NCBI GenBank assembly: GCA_003529705.1 | Contig: DPVA01000011.1 | Coordinates: forward strand, 501-10,475 | Source of the DNA: Gammaproteobacteria bacterium | GTDB lineage: Bacteria > Pseudomonadota > Gammaproteobacteria > Arenicellales > UBA868 | Reading direction: 5' to 3' | Length of the DNA stretch: 9,975 nucleotides | Shown: positions 1 through 6,514 of the stretch, one piece after another | How the letters are laid out: every line of letters begins with the position of its first letter | How positions within the stretch are numbered: position 1 is the stretch's first letter | Position numbers and translations under genes: made by a program | The notes under the pieces: generated by a model | The model's input: only the letters and a program-made list of their open reading frames with translations | The model's database searches: none | Told to the model about the DNA's origin: nothing

Positions 1-426
1 CAGGTAAATACATGGCAGGCGATTCTCGGTGGCGATGGCTTGCGCCCTGAGATGTTTTTTGACGGTAATCGGGTAGTAAGTGCCTCCCTTAACGGTAGCG
101 TCATTGACCACCAGCATGCAGTCCTGCCCATGAATCTGCCCCACGCCGGTGATGATGCCGCCGCAGGGGACGTCGTCATCGTAGAGCCCCCATCCGGCCA
201 GTTGGGAAAGCTCAAGAAAACTGGCCCCCGGGTCCAGCAGTTTTTCGATACGCTCGCGGGGTAGCAATTTGCCCCTTGCACTATGGCGCTCCCGGGCTTT
301 TTCGCTGCCACCCTGCGTGACTTTTTCTATCACCTCCGTCAGTGCAGCAGTCTTCGCCAGCATGGCATCGCGATTGGCCGCGAAATCAGCAGAGGCGGTA
401 TCGATGCGACTGGTAAATTCACCCAT
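1..426 (-). CDS. liuB: Methylcrotonoyl-CoA carboxylase, carboxyltransferase (beta) subunit, 5' part
   Basis: This is the first 142 codons of a gene that continues past the left edge; family members are about 535 residues, so roughly a quarter is visible. The carboxyltransferase subunit moves CO2 from biotin to 3-methylcrotonyl-CoA in the cytosolic leucine/isovalerate degradation pathway. The visible N-terminus reads as the first half of an acyl-CoA carboxyltransferase domain: the conserved [20 protein letters not shown] block at about residues 50-69, then the [18 protein letters not shown] region and [20 protein letters not shown]. These match the methylcrotonyl-CoA type better than the propionyl-CoA type. 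The ATG at 424-426 gives the expected N-terminus, although no strong ribosome site precedes it. It lies 17 bp after the isomerase-like gene in the liu operon. Substrate assignment rests on sequence pattern and on the isovaleryl-CoA dehydrogenase upstream; a geranyl-CoA carboxylase is a less likely alternative. Confidence 0.9.
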   Translation of the reverse strand, partial: MGEFTSRIDTASADFAANRDAMLAKTAALTEVIEKVTQGGSEKARERHSARGKLLPRERIEKLLDPGASFLELSQLAGWGLYDDDVPCGGIITGVGQIHGQDCMLVVNDATVKGGTYYPITVKKHLRAQAIATENRLPCIYL

Positions 427-443
427 AGTTATTTCTGCCGAAT

Positions 444-1046
444 CTACCAGCCGCCGTGTGATAAACAATGGTCGACCTGTTCCAATCGGTCAGCACCCCA
501 GAAAGGTTCCGAGTCCACGATGATAAAGGGGGAACCGAAAACGCCTCGGGCCAGGGCCTCATCGTTTACCGATCGTAGTTTCTGTTTGATCTCGTCAGTC
601 TGAATACCCTCAGTCATCTGAATGGGGTCGTGCCCCAGTTCAGAGGCGACAGCGACTACGGTTTCACGGTCGGAAATATCCCGGTCGTTGCAAAAGTAGG
701 CGTGATACAAGGCGTGCGCCAGCCGGCTGGCGGCATCGTGATCGGTTTCCTCGAGAAGATAAAATGCACGGCACGCGTTTACTGTGGCGACCGGCCAATG
801 GCTGGGAATGACGAAGGGGATATCCCAATAACGTGCAAACCGCTGCACGTCGCGGACCGCATAATCTCCAACCAGGGGAACCCGAGCCAATGGTTTTCGT
901 TCGTTGACCTTCATCGCGGCCCCCACCAGAAATGGCCGCCAGATGACTGAGCGACCGTGTCGCTCGGCGACGCGCTCTATCCGGTTACTGGCGAGGTAGC
1001 CATAAGGGGAGGAGAAGTCAAAGAAGAACTCAACAGATGTCGTCAT
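444..1046 (-). CDS. Kappa-GST / 2-hydroxychromene-2-carboxylate isomerase-like protein (DsbA fold)
   Basis: A 200-residue protein of the DsbA-like thioredoxin superfamily, the length of 2-hydroxychromene-2-carboxylate (HCCA) isomerases. The N-terminus has [14 protein letters not shown] (residues 7-20); Ser13 aligns with the glutathione-activating Ser11 of NahD, and there is no CxxC, so it is not a disulfide oxidoreductase. Near the C-terminus [20 protein letters not shown] (168-187) carries the cis-proline (Pro173) and the GVFG/FWG signature of glutathione-binding kappa-type enzymes. No signal peptide, so cytosolic. Known relatives isomerise naphthalene-pathway intermediates using glutathione, but no aromatic-degradation genes are near; here it sits between thiolase and liuB in the liu operon, so its substrate is unknown and a CoA-linked or electrophile-detoxifying role is possible. 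The ATG at 1044-1046 is chosen over an in-frame TTG at 1073 because family proteins begin just before the FxFDF strand. The gap from the thiolase stop is 32 bp. Confidence 0.85.
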   Translation of the reverse strand: MTTSVEFFFDFSSPYGYLASNRIERVAERHGRSVIWRPFLVGAAMKVNERKPLARVPLVGDYAVRDVQRFARYWDIPFVIPSHWPVATVNACRAFYLLEETDHDAASRLAHALYHAYFCNDRDISDRETVVAVASELGHDPIQMTEGIQTDEIKQKLRSVNDEALARGVFGSPFIIVDSEPFWGADRLEQVDHCLSHGGW

Positions 1047-1078
1047 GGAGGCACTCAGGGTTTGAGGAAACAACCAAT

Positions 1079-2266
1079 TCAGCGGATGCGCTCAAATGCC
1101 ATGGCCGTCGCTTCGCCGCCTCCGATGCATAGCGACGCAACACCGCGCTGTAGATCGTAGCGTTCAAGCGCATGCAGCAGGGTGACAATGATACGCGCCC
1201 CCGAGGCGCCGACTGGGTGTCCGAGTGCACAGGCGCCTCCATGCACATTCAGCTTCTCATGCGGAATTCCAAGATCCTTCATGGCCGCCATTGCAACGAC
1301 TGCAAATGCTTCATTGACTTCAAACAGATCAACCATAGAGGCATCCCATTGCAGTGAGTCGAGCAGTTTGCCGATGGCGAAAACGGGTGCCGTGGTAAAC
1401 CAGCCTGGCTCTTGGGCAAAACTGGCGTGGCCAAGTACTCGCGCTAGCGGGACATGCCCCCCTTTTTCCGCGTCGGAGAGTTTCATCATTACAAGCGCTG
1501 CCGCGCCGTCGGAAATAGAACTGGAGTTCGCGGGAGTTACGGTACCGTCTCTCTGGAAAGCGGGTTTCAGATATGGGATTTTCTCAATATTTGCCGTGAG
1601 GGGTTGTTCGTCGGTATCAATCGCTACCGTCTCTTTGCGGGTGTTGACAGAAACGCTGATGATTTCATCCCGAAAAGCCCCGTTTTCGATGGCCTCGGTT
1701 GCGCGGGTCAGGGATTCGATCGCAAAGTCATCCTGATCCTTACGGCTGAAGCCATACTGCTCCGCACAGTCCTCGGCGAAGTTTCCCATGAGCTTGCCTG
1801 GTTCGTAGGCGTCTTCCACACCATCTACGAACATATGATCGAGCAGTTCGCCATTGCCTAAGCGGTAGCCGCCGCGAGCTTTGGGTAAGAGGTAAGGTGC
1901 ATTACTCATGCTTTCGAGACCGCCAGCAATGGCTATCCGGCCGCTGCCGGCCAGAATATGATCATGCGCCAGCATCGTAGCTTTCATCCCGGAGCCACAC
2001 ATTTTGTTGATAGTAGTGCAGGGAGTCCCCATGGGCAGACCGGCTCCTAATGCTGCCTGTCGGGCAGGCGCCTGACGAAGTCCGGCCGGGAGGACACAGC
2101 CCATAACGACTTCTTCTATGGACTCAGGACTAACGGCCGATCGCTCGACAGCGGCGGCCACTGCCACTGTACCGAGCTCAGGAGCGGATACCGGGGCAAG
2201 ACTGCCCTGGAAACTGCCGATTGGGGTGCGCGCCGCACCGGTAATAACAATAGGGTCATTCCGCAT
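1079..2266 (-). CDS. Acetyl-CoA C-acetyltransferase (thiolase)
   Basis: A full-length 395-residue type II thiolase that interconverts two acetyl-CoA and acetoacetyl-CoA plus CoA in the cytosol. The three catalytic signatures are intact: the nucleophile Cys90 in INKMCGSGMKA, the NEAF motif in LFEVNEAFAVV at about 318, His350 in GGACALGHPVGASGARI (343-359) and the second Cys380 in CIGGGEATAMAFE. The ATG at 2264-2266 is supported by AAAGGAG a few bases upstream, which overlaps the TAA stop of the preceding isovaleryl-CoA dehydrogenase, so the two are probably translationally coupled. In a leucine operon its likely job is thiolysis of the acetoacetyl-CoA formed after HMG-CoA cleavage, feeding acetyl-CoA to the TCA cycle. 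The sequence alone does not exclude a broader chain-length range or a biosynthetic use, for example in polyhydroxybutyrate formation; no pha genes are present here. Confidence 0.93.
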   Translation of the reverse strand: MRNDPIVITGAARTPIGSFQGSLAPVSAPELGTVAVAAAVERSAVSPESIEEVVMGCVLPAGLRQAPARQAALGAGLPMGTPCTTINKMCGSGMKATMLAHDHILAGSGRIAIAGGLESMSNAPYLLPKARGGYRLGNGELLDHMFVDGVEDAYEPGKLMGNFAEDCAEQYGFSRKDQDDFAIESLTRATEAIENGAFRDEIISVSVNTRKETVAIDTDEQPLTANIEKIPYLKPAFQRDGTVTPANSSSISDGAAALVMMKLSDAEKGGHVPLARVLGHASFAQEPGWFTTAPVFAIGKLLDSLQWDASMVDLFEVNEAFAVVAMAAMKDLGIPHEKLNVHGGACALGHPVGASGARIIVTLLHALERYDLQRGVASLCIGGGEATAMAFERIR

Positions 2267-2277
2267 CGTGGGCTCCT

Positions 2278-3456
2278 TTAGGCGCTGTCCTTGAAGAGTT
2301 CTCGGCCGATCAACATCCGTCGTATTTCACTGGTGCCCGCGCCGATTTCATAAAGTTTCGCATCCCTCAGCAGTCGACCTGTGGCGTATTCATTCACGTA
2401 GCCCGATCCCCCCAGCAGTTGAATGGCGTCGAGCGCCATCTGGGTAGCCCGTTCCGCACTATATAAAATAGCGCCAGCTGCATCTTTTCGGGTTGTCTGA
2501 CCCCGGTCACAGGCCTGCGCTACTGCATACACATAGGCTCGGCAGGCGTTCAGAGTGGTGTACATGTCTGCCAGTTTCGCCTGGATCAGTTGAAAAGTGC
2601 CGATAGGTTGCCCAAATTGCCTACGGTCGTGGACGTACGGCAGCACAATATCGAGACAAGCCTGCATCAAGCCTAGTGGACCTCCTGAAAGCACCACCCG
2701 TTCGTAATCCAGGCCGCTCATTAGCACGCCTACCCCTTGGTTCTCCGTACCGAGTTCGAGATCTTGAGATACTACGCAGTCCTGGAAAAAAAGTTCGCAG
2801 GTGTTGGAGCCACGCATACCCAACTTGTCGAGTTTCGGCCCCGTAGAAAAACCGTTAAGACCTTTCTCGATGATGAACGCGGTAATGCCGCGCGCTTCAG
2901 CAGTCGGGTCGGTCTTTGCATAAACCACCAGGGTGTCGGCATCCGGTCCATTGGTTATCCACATTTTGCTGCCATTTAAGACGTAGTGGTCACCGACCTT
3001 ATCTGCCCGAAGTTTCATGCTGACAATATCCGAGCCGGCGTGGTGTTCACTCATCGCCAACGCGCCGACTTTGACGCCCCTGATGAGATCAGGAAGAAAT
3101 CGCGCTTTTTGAGTCTCGGTGCCGTTACGAAAGATTTGATTGACGCACAAGTTGGAGTGCGCTCCGTAAGAGAGTCCGACCGACCCGGACGCACGGCTGA
3201 TTTCCTCCATCGCGACCGTATGCTCCAGATAGCCCATGCCGGCGCCGCCAAAGGCGGGGTCGATGGTCACTCCCAACAGTCCGAGTTCACCCAGTCGCTG
3301 CCAGAGTTGCGGCGGAAACGTGTTCTCTCGATCAATATCGGCCGCCCTCGGCGCAATCTCCCGGGTTGCGAAGTCGGCGACGTTATGCCGCAGCAGGTCC
3401 ACGGTTTCTCCCAGATGAAAATCAAGTCCCGAGGCGGCAGGCGCGGAATTCTGCAT
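2278..3456 (-). CDS. liuA: Isovaleryl-CoA dehydrogenase
   Basis: A flavin (FAD) acyl-CoA dehydrogenase of 392 residues that oxidises isovaleryl-CoA to 3-methylcrotonyl-CoA, passing electrons to electron-transfer flavoprotein. Visible domains: the N-terminal helical domain, the middle beta domain with MSEHHAGSD (about 135-143) and [11 protein letters not shown] (164-174), and the C-terminal helical domain ending [20 protein letters not shown]. The pattern [20 protein letters not shown] and a glutamate in [14 protein letters not shown] (Glu252) are typical of isovaleryl-CoA dehydrogenases, where the base lies on this helix. The position used by medium-chain enzymes (YEGT) reads YEIGAGT here, lacking that glutamate, which supports the substrate call. 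The start is the ATG at 3454-3456; a TTG at 3460-3462 would add two residues, and an in-frame TAA at 3466-3468 blocks anything longer. No Shine-Dalgarno precedes it; the leader instead carries CCTCCTT. It heads the liu operon and faces a palindromic operator. Confidence 0.94.
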   Translation of the reverse strand: MQNSAPAASGLDFHLGETVDLLRHNVADFATREIAPRAADIDRENTFPPQLWQRLGELGLLGVTIDPAFGGAGMGYLEHTVAMEEISRASGSVGLSYGAHSNLCVNQIFRNGTETQKARFLPDLIRGVKVGALAMSEHHAGSDIVSMKLRADKVGDHYVLNGSKMWITNGPDADTLVVYAKTDPTAEARGITAFIIEKGLNGFSTGPKLDKLGMRGSNTCELFFQDCVVSQDLELGTENQGVGVLMSGLDYERVVLSGGPLGLMQACLDIVLPYVHDRRQFGQPIGTFQLIQAKLADMYTTLNACRAYVYAVAQACDRGQTTRKDAAGAILYSAERATQMALDAIQLLGGSGYVNEYATGRLLRDAKLYEIGAGTSEIRRMLIGRELFKDSA

Positions 3457-3485
3457 AGGCAAGCATTAGAAGGAGGAATAATGAG

Positions 3486-3515
3486 ATTCTAGATTGACGT
3501 TTACGTAAACGTCAA
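3486..3515 (-). promoter_or_regulatory. Candidate sigma70 promoter for the liu operon
   Basis: Reading leftward, TTGACG (3515-3510) and TAGAAT (3491-3486) match the -35 and -10 consensus at 5/6 each, with an 18-bp spacer. The -35 box is one end of the 22-bp palindrome, so a bound regulator would sit over the -35 and spacer, as MerR-type regulators do. The predicted start of transcription is near 3479, leaving a leader of only about 23 nt before the ATG of liuA. This is consensus matching by eye. Confidence 0.6.
3494..3515. promoter_or_regulatory. Perfect 22-bp palindromic operator, LiuR-like
   Basis: The half-site TTGACGTTTAC is followed immediately by its exact reverse complement, GTAAACGTCAA, with no mismatch and no spacer. 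It lies in the divergent gap between liuA and the alpha/beta hydrolase gene and overlaps candidate promoters in both directions. From memory, the palindrome with ACGT steps resembles operators predicted for MerR-family LiuR regulators of branched-chain amino acid degradation; that match was not tested here. No regulator gene lies in the window. Another regulator family (for example TetR) could also bind such a site. Confidence 0.7.
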
Positions 3516-3522
3516 ATAGATT
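3494..3522 (+). promoter_or_regulatory. Candidate sigma70 promoter for the alpha/beta hydrolase
   Basis: Reading rightward, TTGACG (3494-3499) and TAGATT (3517-3522) are separated by 17 bp, a good -35/-10 pair. The -35 box is the left end of the palindrome, so the same regulator would control this gene and the liu operon. Transcription would begin near 3529, about 38 nt before the hydrolase ATG. Confidence 0.5.
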
Positions 3523-3566
3523 CAACATAGACTGGATAATCCTGCCCTGATTGATGGAGTCCGAAC

Positions 3567-4337
3567 ATGCGGGATGAGAACTTGTTTTTGCAAAGATCCG
3601 CGGGGTATTCCTTGGCGGTAAAACGACAGGAAGGCAAGGCGCCCTGGATCATATTTCTGGGCGGCTTTCGCTCGGATATGGAAGGCACGAAAGCGCAGTA
3701 CCTTTCGACTTGGTGCGCACAACGCGGGCAGTCGTTCTTGCGTTTTGACTATTCTGGTCACGGCCAATCAGGCGGAATCTTTGAGCAGGGCAGCATCAGT
3801 CAGTGGACACAAGACGCACTTGACGTGATTGATGCGTTCACGCCGGGTTCCTGTATTTTGGTTGGCTCGAGCATGGGAGGGTGGATCATGCTAAGGGTGG
3901 CATTGGCCCTCGGGTATCATGTCAAAGGTTTGCTTGGTATTGCAGCAGCCCCAGATTTCACCCGCGATCTGATTGCGACGGAGTTAACCTCAGAGCAGAG
4001 AGAGTCACTTAACCGGGACGGCAGGATCATAGTGAGCAGCGAGTATGACCCGGATGGATACGTCCTGACGCAGTCATTCATAGAGAACGGGGAGACCTGC
4101 TGTCTCCTTGATGCACCGGTGACTATTCACGCTCCGGTCAGGCTTTTGCAGGGACGCGAGGATAATGAAGTACCGTGGAGGACTGCGCTACGCCTATCTG
4201 ATTCCCTGGAGTCGACAGATGTCCGGGTGCAACTGCTCAAAGACGGGGATCATCGTCTCTCTAGTCCGGAACAGCTTTCTTTGATTGGAGATACGCTTGC
4301 GGAGTTGATTGAGACAGCAAGCCGTGTTTGCCTCTGA
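3567..4337 (+). CDS. Alpha/beta hydrolase, ABHD10-like
   Basis: A 256-residue single-domain alpha/beta hydrolase without a signal peptide, so cytosolic. The oxyanion-strand motif FLGGFRSDMEGTKA (30-43) and RFDYSGHGQSGG (59-70) are typical of the ABHD10 group. The catalytic triad is readable: nucleophile Ser102 in the elbow GSSMGG, acid Asp199 in QGREDNEVPW and His229 in DGDHRLS. Mammalian ABHD10 is a mitochondrial serine esterase/thioesterase (depalmitoylase, acyl-glucuronide esterase); the bacterial substrate is unknown. Its position divergent to liuA, sharing one palindromic operator, suggests but does not prove a role near acyl-CoA catabolism, such as thioester or ester cleavage. The ATG is supported by GGAG about 8 nt upstream. 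It is followed by about 110 bp before xpt with no clear terminator. Confidence 0.88.
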   Translation: MRDENLFLQRSAGYSLAVKRQEGKAPWIIFLGGFRSDMEGTKAQYLSTWCAQRGQSFLRFDYSGHGQSGGIFEQGSISQWTQDALDVIDAFTPGSCILVGSSMGGWIMLRVALALGYHVKGLLGIAAAPDFTRDLIATELTSEQRESLNRDGRIIVSSEYDPDGYVLTQSFIENGETCCLLDAPVTIHAPVRLLQGREDNEVPWRTALRLSDSLESTDVRVQLLKDGDHRLSSPEQLSLIGDTLAELIETASRVCL

Positions 4338-4395
4338 CAGTATTTTCGGCCAGCTTTTCCTGTGTTGCAATTGAAGTGAGGCGCCGGCCGACGCG

Positions 4396-4424
4396 GTGAC
4401 CCCCACCCCTTGGCATGCTAGCAT
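4396..4424 (+). promoter_or_regulatory. Candidate promoter for xpt
   Basis: GTGACC (4396-4401, 4/6 to the -35 consensus) and TAGCAT (4419-4424) are 17 bp apart, and the -10 is preceded by TG at 4416-4417, an extended -10. The -10 falls in a 10-bp palindrome, ATGCTAGCAT (4415-4424). Transcription would start around 4431, close to the GGGAGG ribosome site of xpt at about 4439-4444. The rest of 4338-4448 shows neither a purine riboswitch nor a U-tailed terminator. Confidence 0.4.
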
Positions 4425-4448
4425 TCGCCGGAAATCGCGGGAGGCAAC

Positions 4449-5027
4449 ATGCAGGAACTGGTACAAAGAATTCTCGATGAGGGAGAGCATGTCGGCGGCG
4501 GTATCGTCAAAGTGGACAGCTTTCTTAATCATCAGGTTGACCCCGAACTCACTTGGCGCATTGCAAAAGTTATTCATGATAGCTTTCTGGCGGAAGGAGT
4601 ACGCCGTATCACCCGCGTGCTCACGGCGGAGGTAAGCGGCATTCCCGTCGCTCTGCAGGTCGCCGAACAGTTTGGGGCGCAGATGATCTATGCTCGGAAG
4701 AGCCATTCCCGCACCATGACGGGTACCTACTACGTCGCTGAAGCGGTCAGCCGCACCCGCGGGATCTCCTCCGAATTGATGGTGGACCGGCGCTTTCTCA
4801 AAGTCCACGACCGGGTTCTGATTGTCGATGACTTTCTGGCCACGGGCGCCACACTGACTGCGCTGGCAAGGTTGGTCAGGGAAAGTGGCGCCAATTTGTG
4901 CGGAATTGGGTGCGTGATAGAAAAACCTGAAGAGGGAGGTCGTGAAGTGCTTGCTGCACTTGATGCGCCGATCATCACGCTGGCGAAGATCCGCTTCGAC
5001 GAGGATGGACTGCATGTCACTACCTGA
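4449..5027 (+). CDS. xpt: Xanthine phosphoribosyltransferase
   Basis: A 192-residue type I phosphoribosyltransferase that salvages xanthine with PRPP to make XMP in the cytosol. The length and the N-terminal signature KVDSFLNHQVDP (21-32) are those of the Bacillus Xpt family, not the E. coli Gpt family. The PRPP-binding motif VLIVDDFLATGATL (123-136) has the two acidic residues Asp127-Asp128 intact, and the C-terminal GIGCVIEKPEEGGRE block also matches Xpt. A strong GGGAGG sits about 5 nt before the ATG. Unlike Firmicute xpt there is no guanine riboswitch upstream and no xanthine permease next to it. Its neighbour downstream is an alkyltransferase-like gene, 12 bp away in the same frame, so the two are probably cotranscribed. 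Confidence 0.93.
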   Translation: MQELVQRILDEGEHVGGGIVKVDSFLNHQVDPELTWRIAKVIHDSFLAEGVRRITRVLTAEVSGIPVALQVAEQFGAQMIYARKSHSRTMTGTYYVAEAVSRTRGISSELMVDRRFLKVHDRVLIVDDFLATGATLTALARLVRESGANLCGIGCVIEKPEEGGREVLAALDAPIITLAKIRFDEDGLHVTT

Positions 5028-5039
5028 ATCTCGCAGACT

Positions 5040-5384
5040 GTGAGCCCGCTTTACGTAAGCATTTATGAACTGGTGAAGGCCATCCCGAGCGGGCAGGTGG
5101 GGACTTATGGCCAGATCGGTAGGTTGTGCGGCTGTTCACCCCGACAGGTAGGCTATGCGATGGCAGTGTCGCCGACGGATGATATCCCCTGGCAACGGGT
5201 CATCAACAGTCGGGGCGAGATCAGTGTCCGTTCAGACGGCTTTAAGGATACCGAGCAGTATCGCAGATTAAAGCGCGAGGGGGTGGTCTTTGACGCGCGC
5301 GGTCGGGTGGACCTTGCCACTTTCCAGTGGTCAGGGCCAGATGGAGTGTGGTGGTCGGAGCATCATCTCGAACCGCCTTTATAG
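5040..5384 (+). CDS. Alkyltransferase-like protein (Atl), DNA lesion-binding MGMT homologue
   Basis: A 114-residue protein of the O6-methylguanine-DNA methyltransferase DNA-binding domain family in which the active-site cysteine of PCHRV is replaced: the motif reads IPWQRVINSRGE with Trp51. Such Atl proteins bind O6-alkylguanine without repairing it and hand the lesion to nucleotide excision repair (family knowledge). The winged-helix part is intact: TYGQIGRLCGCSPRQVGYAM (22-41) contains Tyr23 and the arginine finger Arg35. The start is a GTG at 5040-5042; the only upstream in-frame codons are four sense codons preceded by the TGA stop of xpt, so no longer start exists. No strong ribosome site is visible, suggesting coupling to xpt translation. 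The C-terminus (after about residue 90) is short and Trp-rich (FQWSGPDGVWW), as in other Atl proteins. Confidence 0.88.
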   Translation: MSPLYVSIYELVKAIPSGQVGTYGQIGRLCGCSPRQVGYAMAVSPTDDIPWQRVINSRGEISVRSDGFKDTEQYRRLKREGVVFDARGRVDLATFQWSGPDGVWWSEHHLEPPL

Positions 5385-5465
5385 TCTTTCCGTAACGCTT
5401 GGCATCAGAATAACCGGGTACGGCACTGGTCCCACAACGCGATTGATTTCGCGACGGAAGAAGTC

Positions 5466-5470
5466 AGGAG
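5466..5470 (+). promoter_or_regulatory. Ribosome binding site of the proline racemase-family gene
   Basis: AGGAG lies 9 nt before the ATG at 5480 and fixes that start. The gap 5385-5479 shows no convincing promoter or terminator; cotranscription from xpt is possible. Confidence 0.6.
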
Positions 5471-5479
5471 AAATACGTT

Positions 5480-6514
5480 ATGCGAAGTCGGCGGAACATT
5501 CAGGTCGTCAGCGCCCATGCTGAGGGAGAGGTCGGTGATGTCATTATCGGCGGAGTCAATCCACCCCCAGGAGACACTTTATGGTCGCAGTCCCGGGCAT
5601 TGGAAAATGACACAGATCTGCGAGACTTCTTACTGAACGAGCCTCGTGGCGGGGTCTTCCGGCATGTCAATCTACTGGTGCCGCCAGTCGATTCGAGGGC
5701 AGACGCGGCATTCATCATCATGGAGGCGGTCTTTTTCCCCCCGATGTCCGGGTCAAACGCAATCTGTGTGGCGACCGTACTGCTTGAGACTGGCATCCTA
5801 CCTATGCAGGAACCGGAAACAGTCATTCATCTGGAAGCACCCGGAGGACTGGTGAAAGCGACGGCAACTTGTCACGATGGTGCGGTTACGAAAGTTAGGA
5901 TTCAAAATGTGCCATCCTTTGTTGATCGGCTTCAGGTGCCGCTTGAAATCGAAGGCGTGGGTACCGTGAAAGTGGATACCGCGTATGGGGGCGACAGTTT
6001 CTGCCTGATTGATGCCGCCTCTCTAGGCTTTGCTGTTACCCCGGATGAAGCGTATGACATTGTTCAGTATGGGCGTCGGGTGACTACCGCGGCTAACGAA
6101 CAGTTGGGATTCAGCCATCCCGAAAATCCTTCTTGGTCACACATTTCATTCTGCATGCTGACTTGCCCCCCGGTACGCGAGGAGGGCGCCTTACTCGGCC
6201 GTCATACGGTCGTCATTCAGCCAGGCAAACTGGACCGATCCCCTTGCGGCACGGGTTGCAGCGCCCGGATGGCAACCTTGCATGCGCATGGGCTATTACA
6301 GCCTGGTGAGCGGTTCATTGGAGAATCTATCATTGGTTCGCGGTTTGACTGCCGGATAGAGGATCTCGCTGAGATAGGTAAGGGTCAGCCGGCGGTGGTG
6401 CCTTCGTTGGCCGGCCGTGCCTGGATCACGGGTACACACCAGCACATGCTTGATCCGTTTGATCCCTGGCCGGCGGGATACCGATTGTCCGATACCTGGC
6501 CGAAGGGTCACTAA
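5480..6514 (+). CDS. Proline racemase / hydroxyproline epimerase family protein (Ser/Cys active site)
   Basis: A 344-residue protein of the proline racemase superfamily, cytosolic, with the usual two-lobed length. In these enzymes two residues on opposite faces of the substrate act as acid and base. The first site, normally MCGH, reads [10 protein letters not shown], so Ser90 replaces the cysteine and Ser-Asn stands in place of the usual His. The second, [14 protein letters not shown], keeps Cys256 with the conserved CGTG. Cys/Cys members are proline racemases or 4-hydroxyproline 2-epimerases and Thr/Cys members trans-3-hydroxy-L-proline dehydratases; Ser/Cys members are a less characterised group in which epimerase activity on hydroxyprolines has been reported. 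No hydroxyproline oxidase, deaminase or transporter gene is adjacent, so the substrate is open. Its TAA stop overlaps the convergent fructokinase stop. The AGGAG at 5466-5470 supports the start. Confidence 0.87.
   Translation: MRSRRNIQVVSAHAEGEVGDVIIGGVNPPPGDTLWSQSRALENDTDLRDFLLNEPRGGVFRHVNLLVPPVDSRADAAFIIMEAVFFPPMSGSNAICVATVLLETGILPMQEPETVIHLEAPGGLVKATATCHDGAVTKVRIQNVPSFVDRLQVPLEIEGVGTVKVDTAYGGDSFCLIDAASLGFAVTPDEAYDIVQYGRRVTTAANEQLGFSHPENPSWSHISFCMLTCPPVREEGALLGRHTVVIQPGKLDRSPCGTGCSARMATLHAHGLLQPGERFIGESIIGSRFDCRIEDLAEIGKGQPAVVPSLAGRAWITGTHQHMLDPFDPWPAGYRLSDTWPKGH

Noticed and set aside
1047..1073. TTG-initiated N-terminal extension of the isomerase-like protein
   Set aside because: It would add nine residues before the first strand of the thioredoxin fold with no counterpart in the family, and it has no ribosome site.
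1182..1736. 184-codon open frame on the plus strand
   Set aside because: Antisense to the thiolase; the translation is Ser/Ala-rich low-complexity shadow sequence with no motif.
2986..3492. 168-codon plus-strand open frame ending at the palindrome
   Set aside because: Antisense to liuA; its reading is explained by codon bias of the dehydrogenase gene and no family is recognisable.
4338..4448. Possible purine riboswitch or terminator upstream of xpt
   Set aside because: None of the conserved purine-aptamer loop sequences or a three-stem fold is visible, and the only complementary CGGCC/GGCCG pair has a loop of about 31 nt and no T-run.
4194..5015. 273-codon open frame on the minus strand
   Set aside because: It lies antisense to the hydrolase 3' end and nearly all of xpt, both of which have intact family motifs; its translation shows no recognisable domain.
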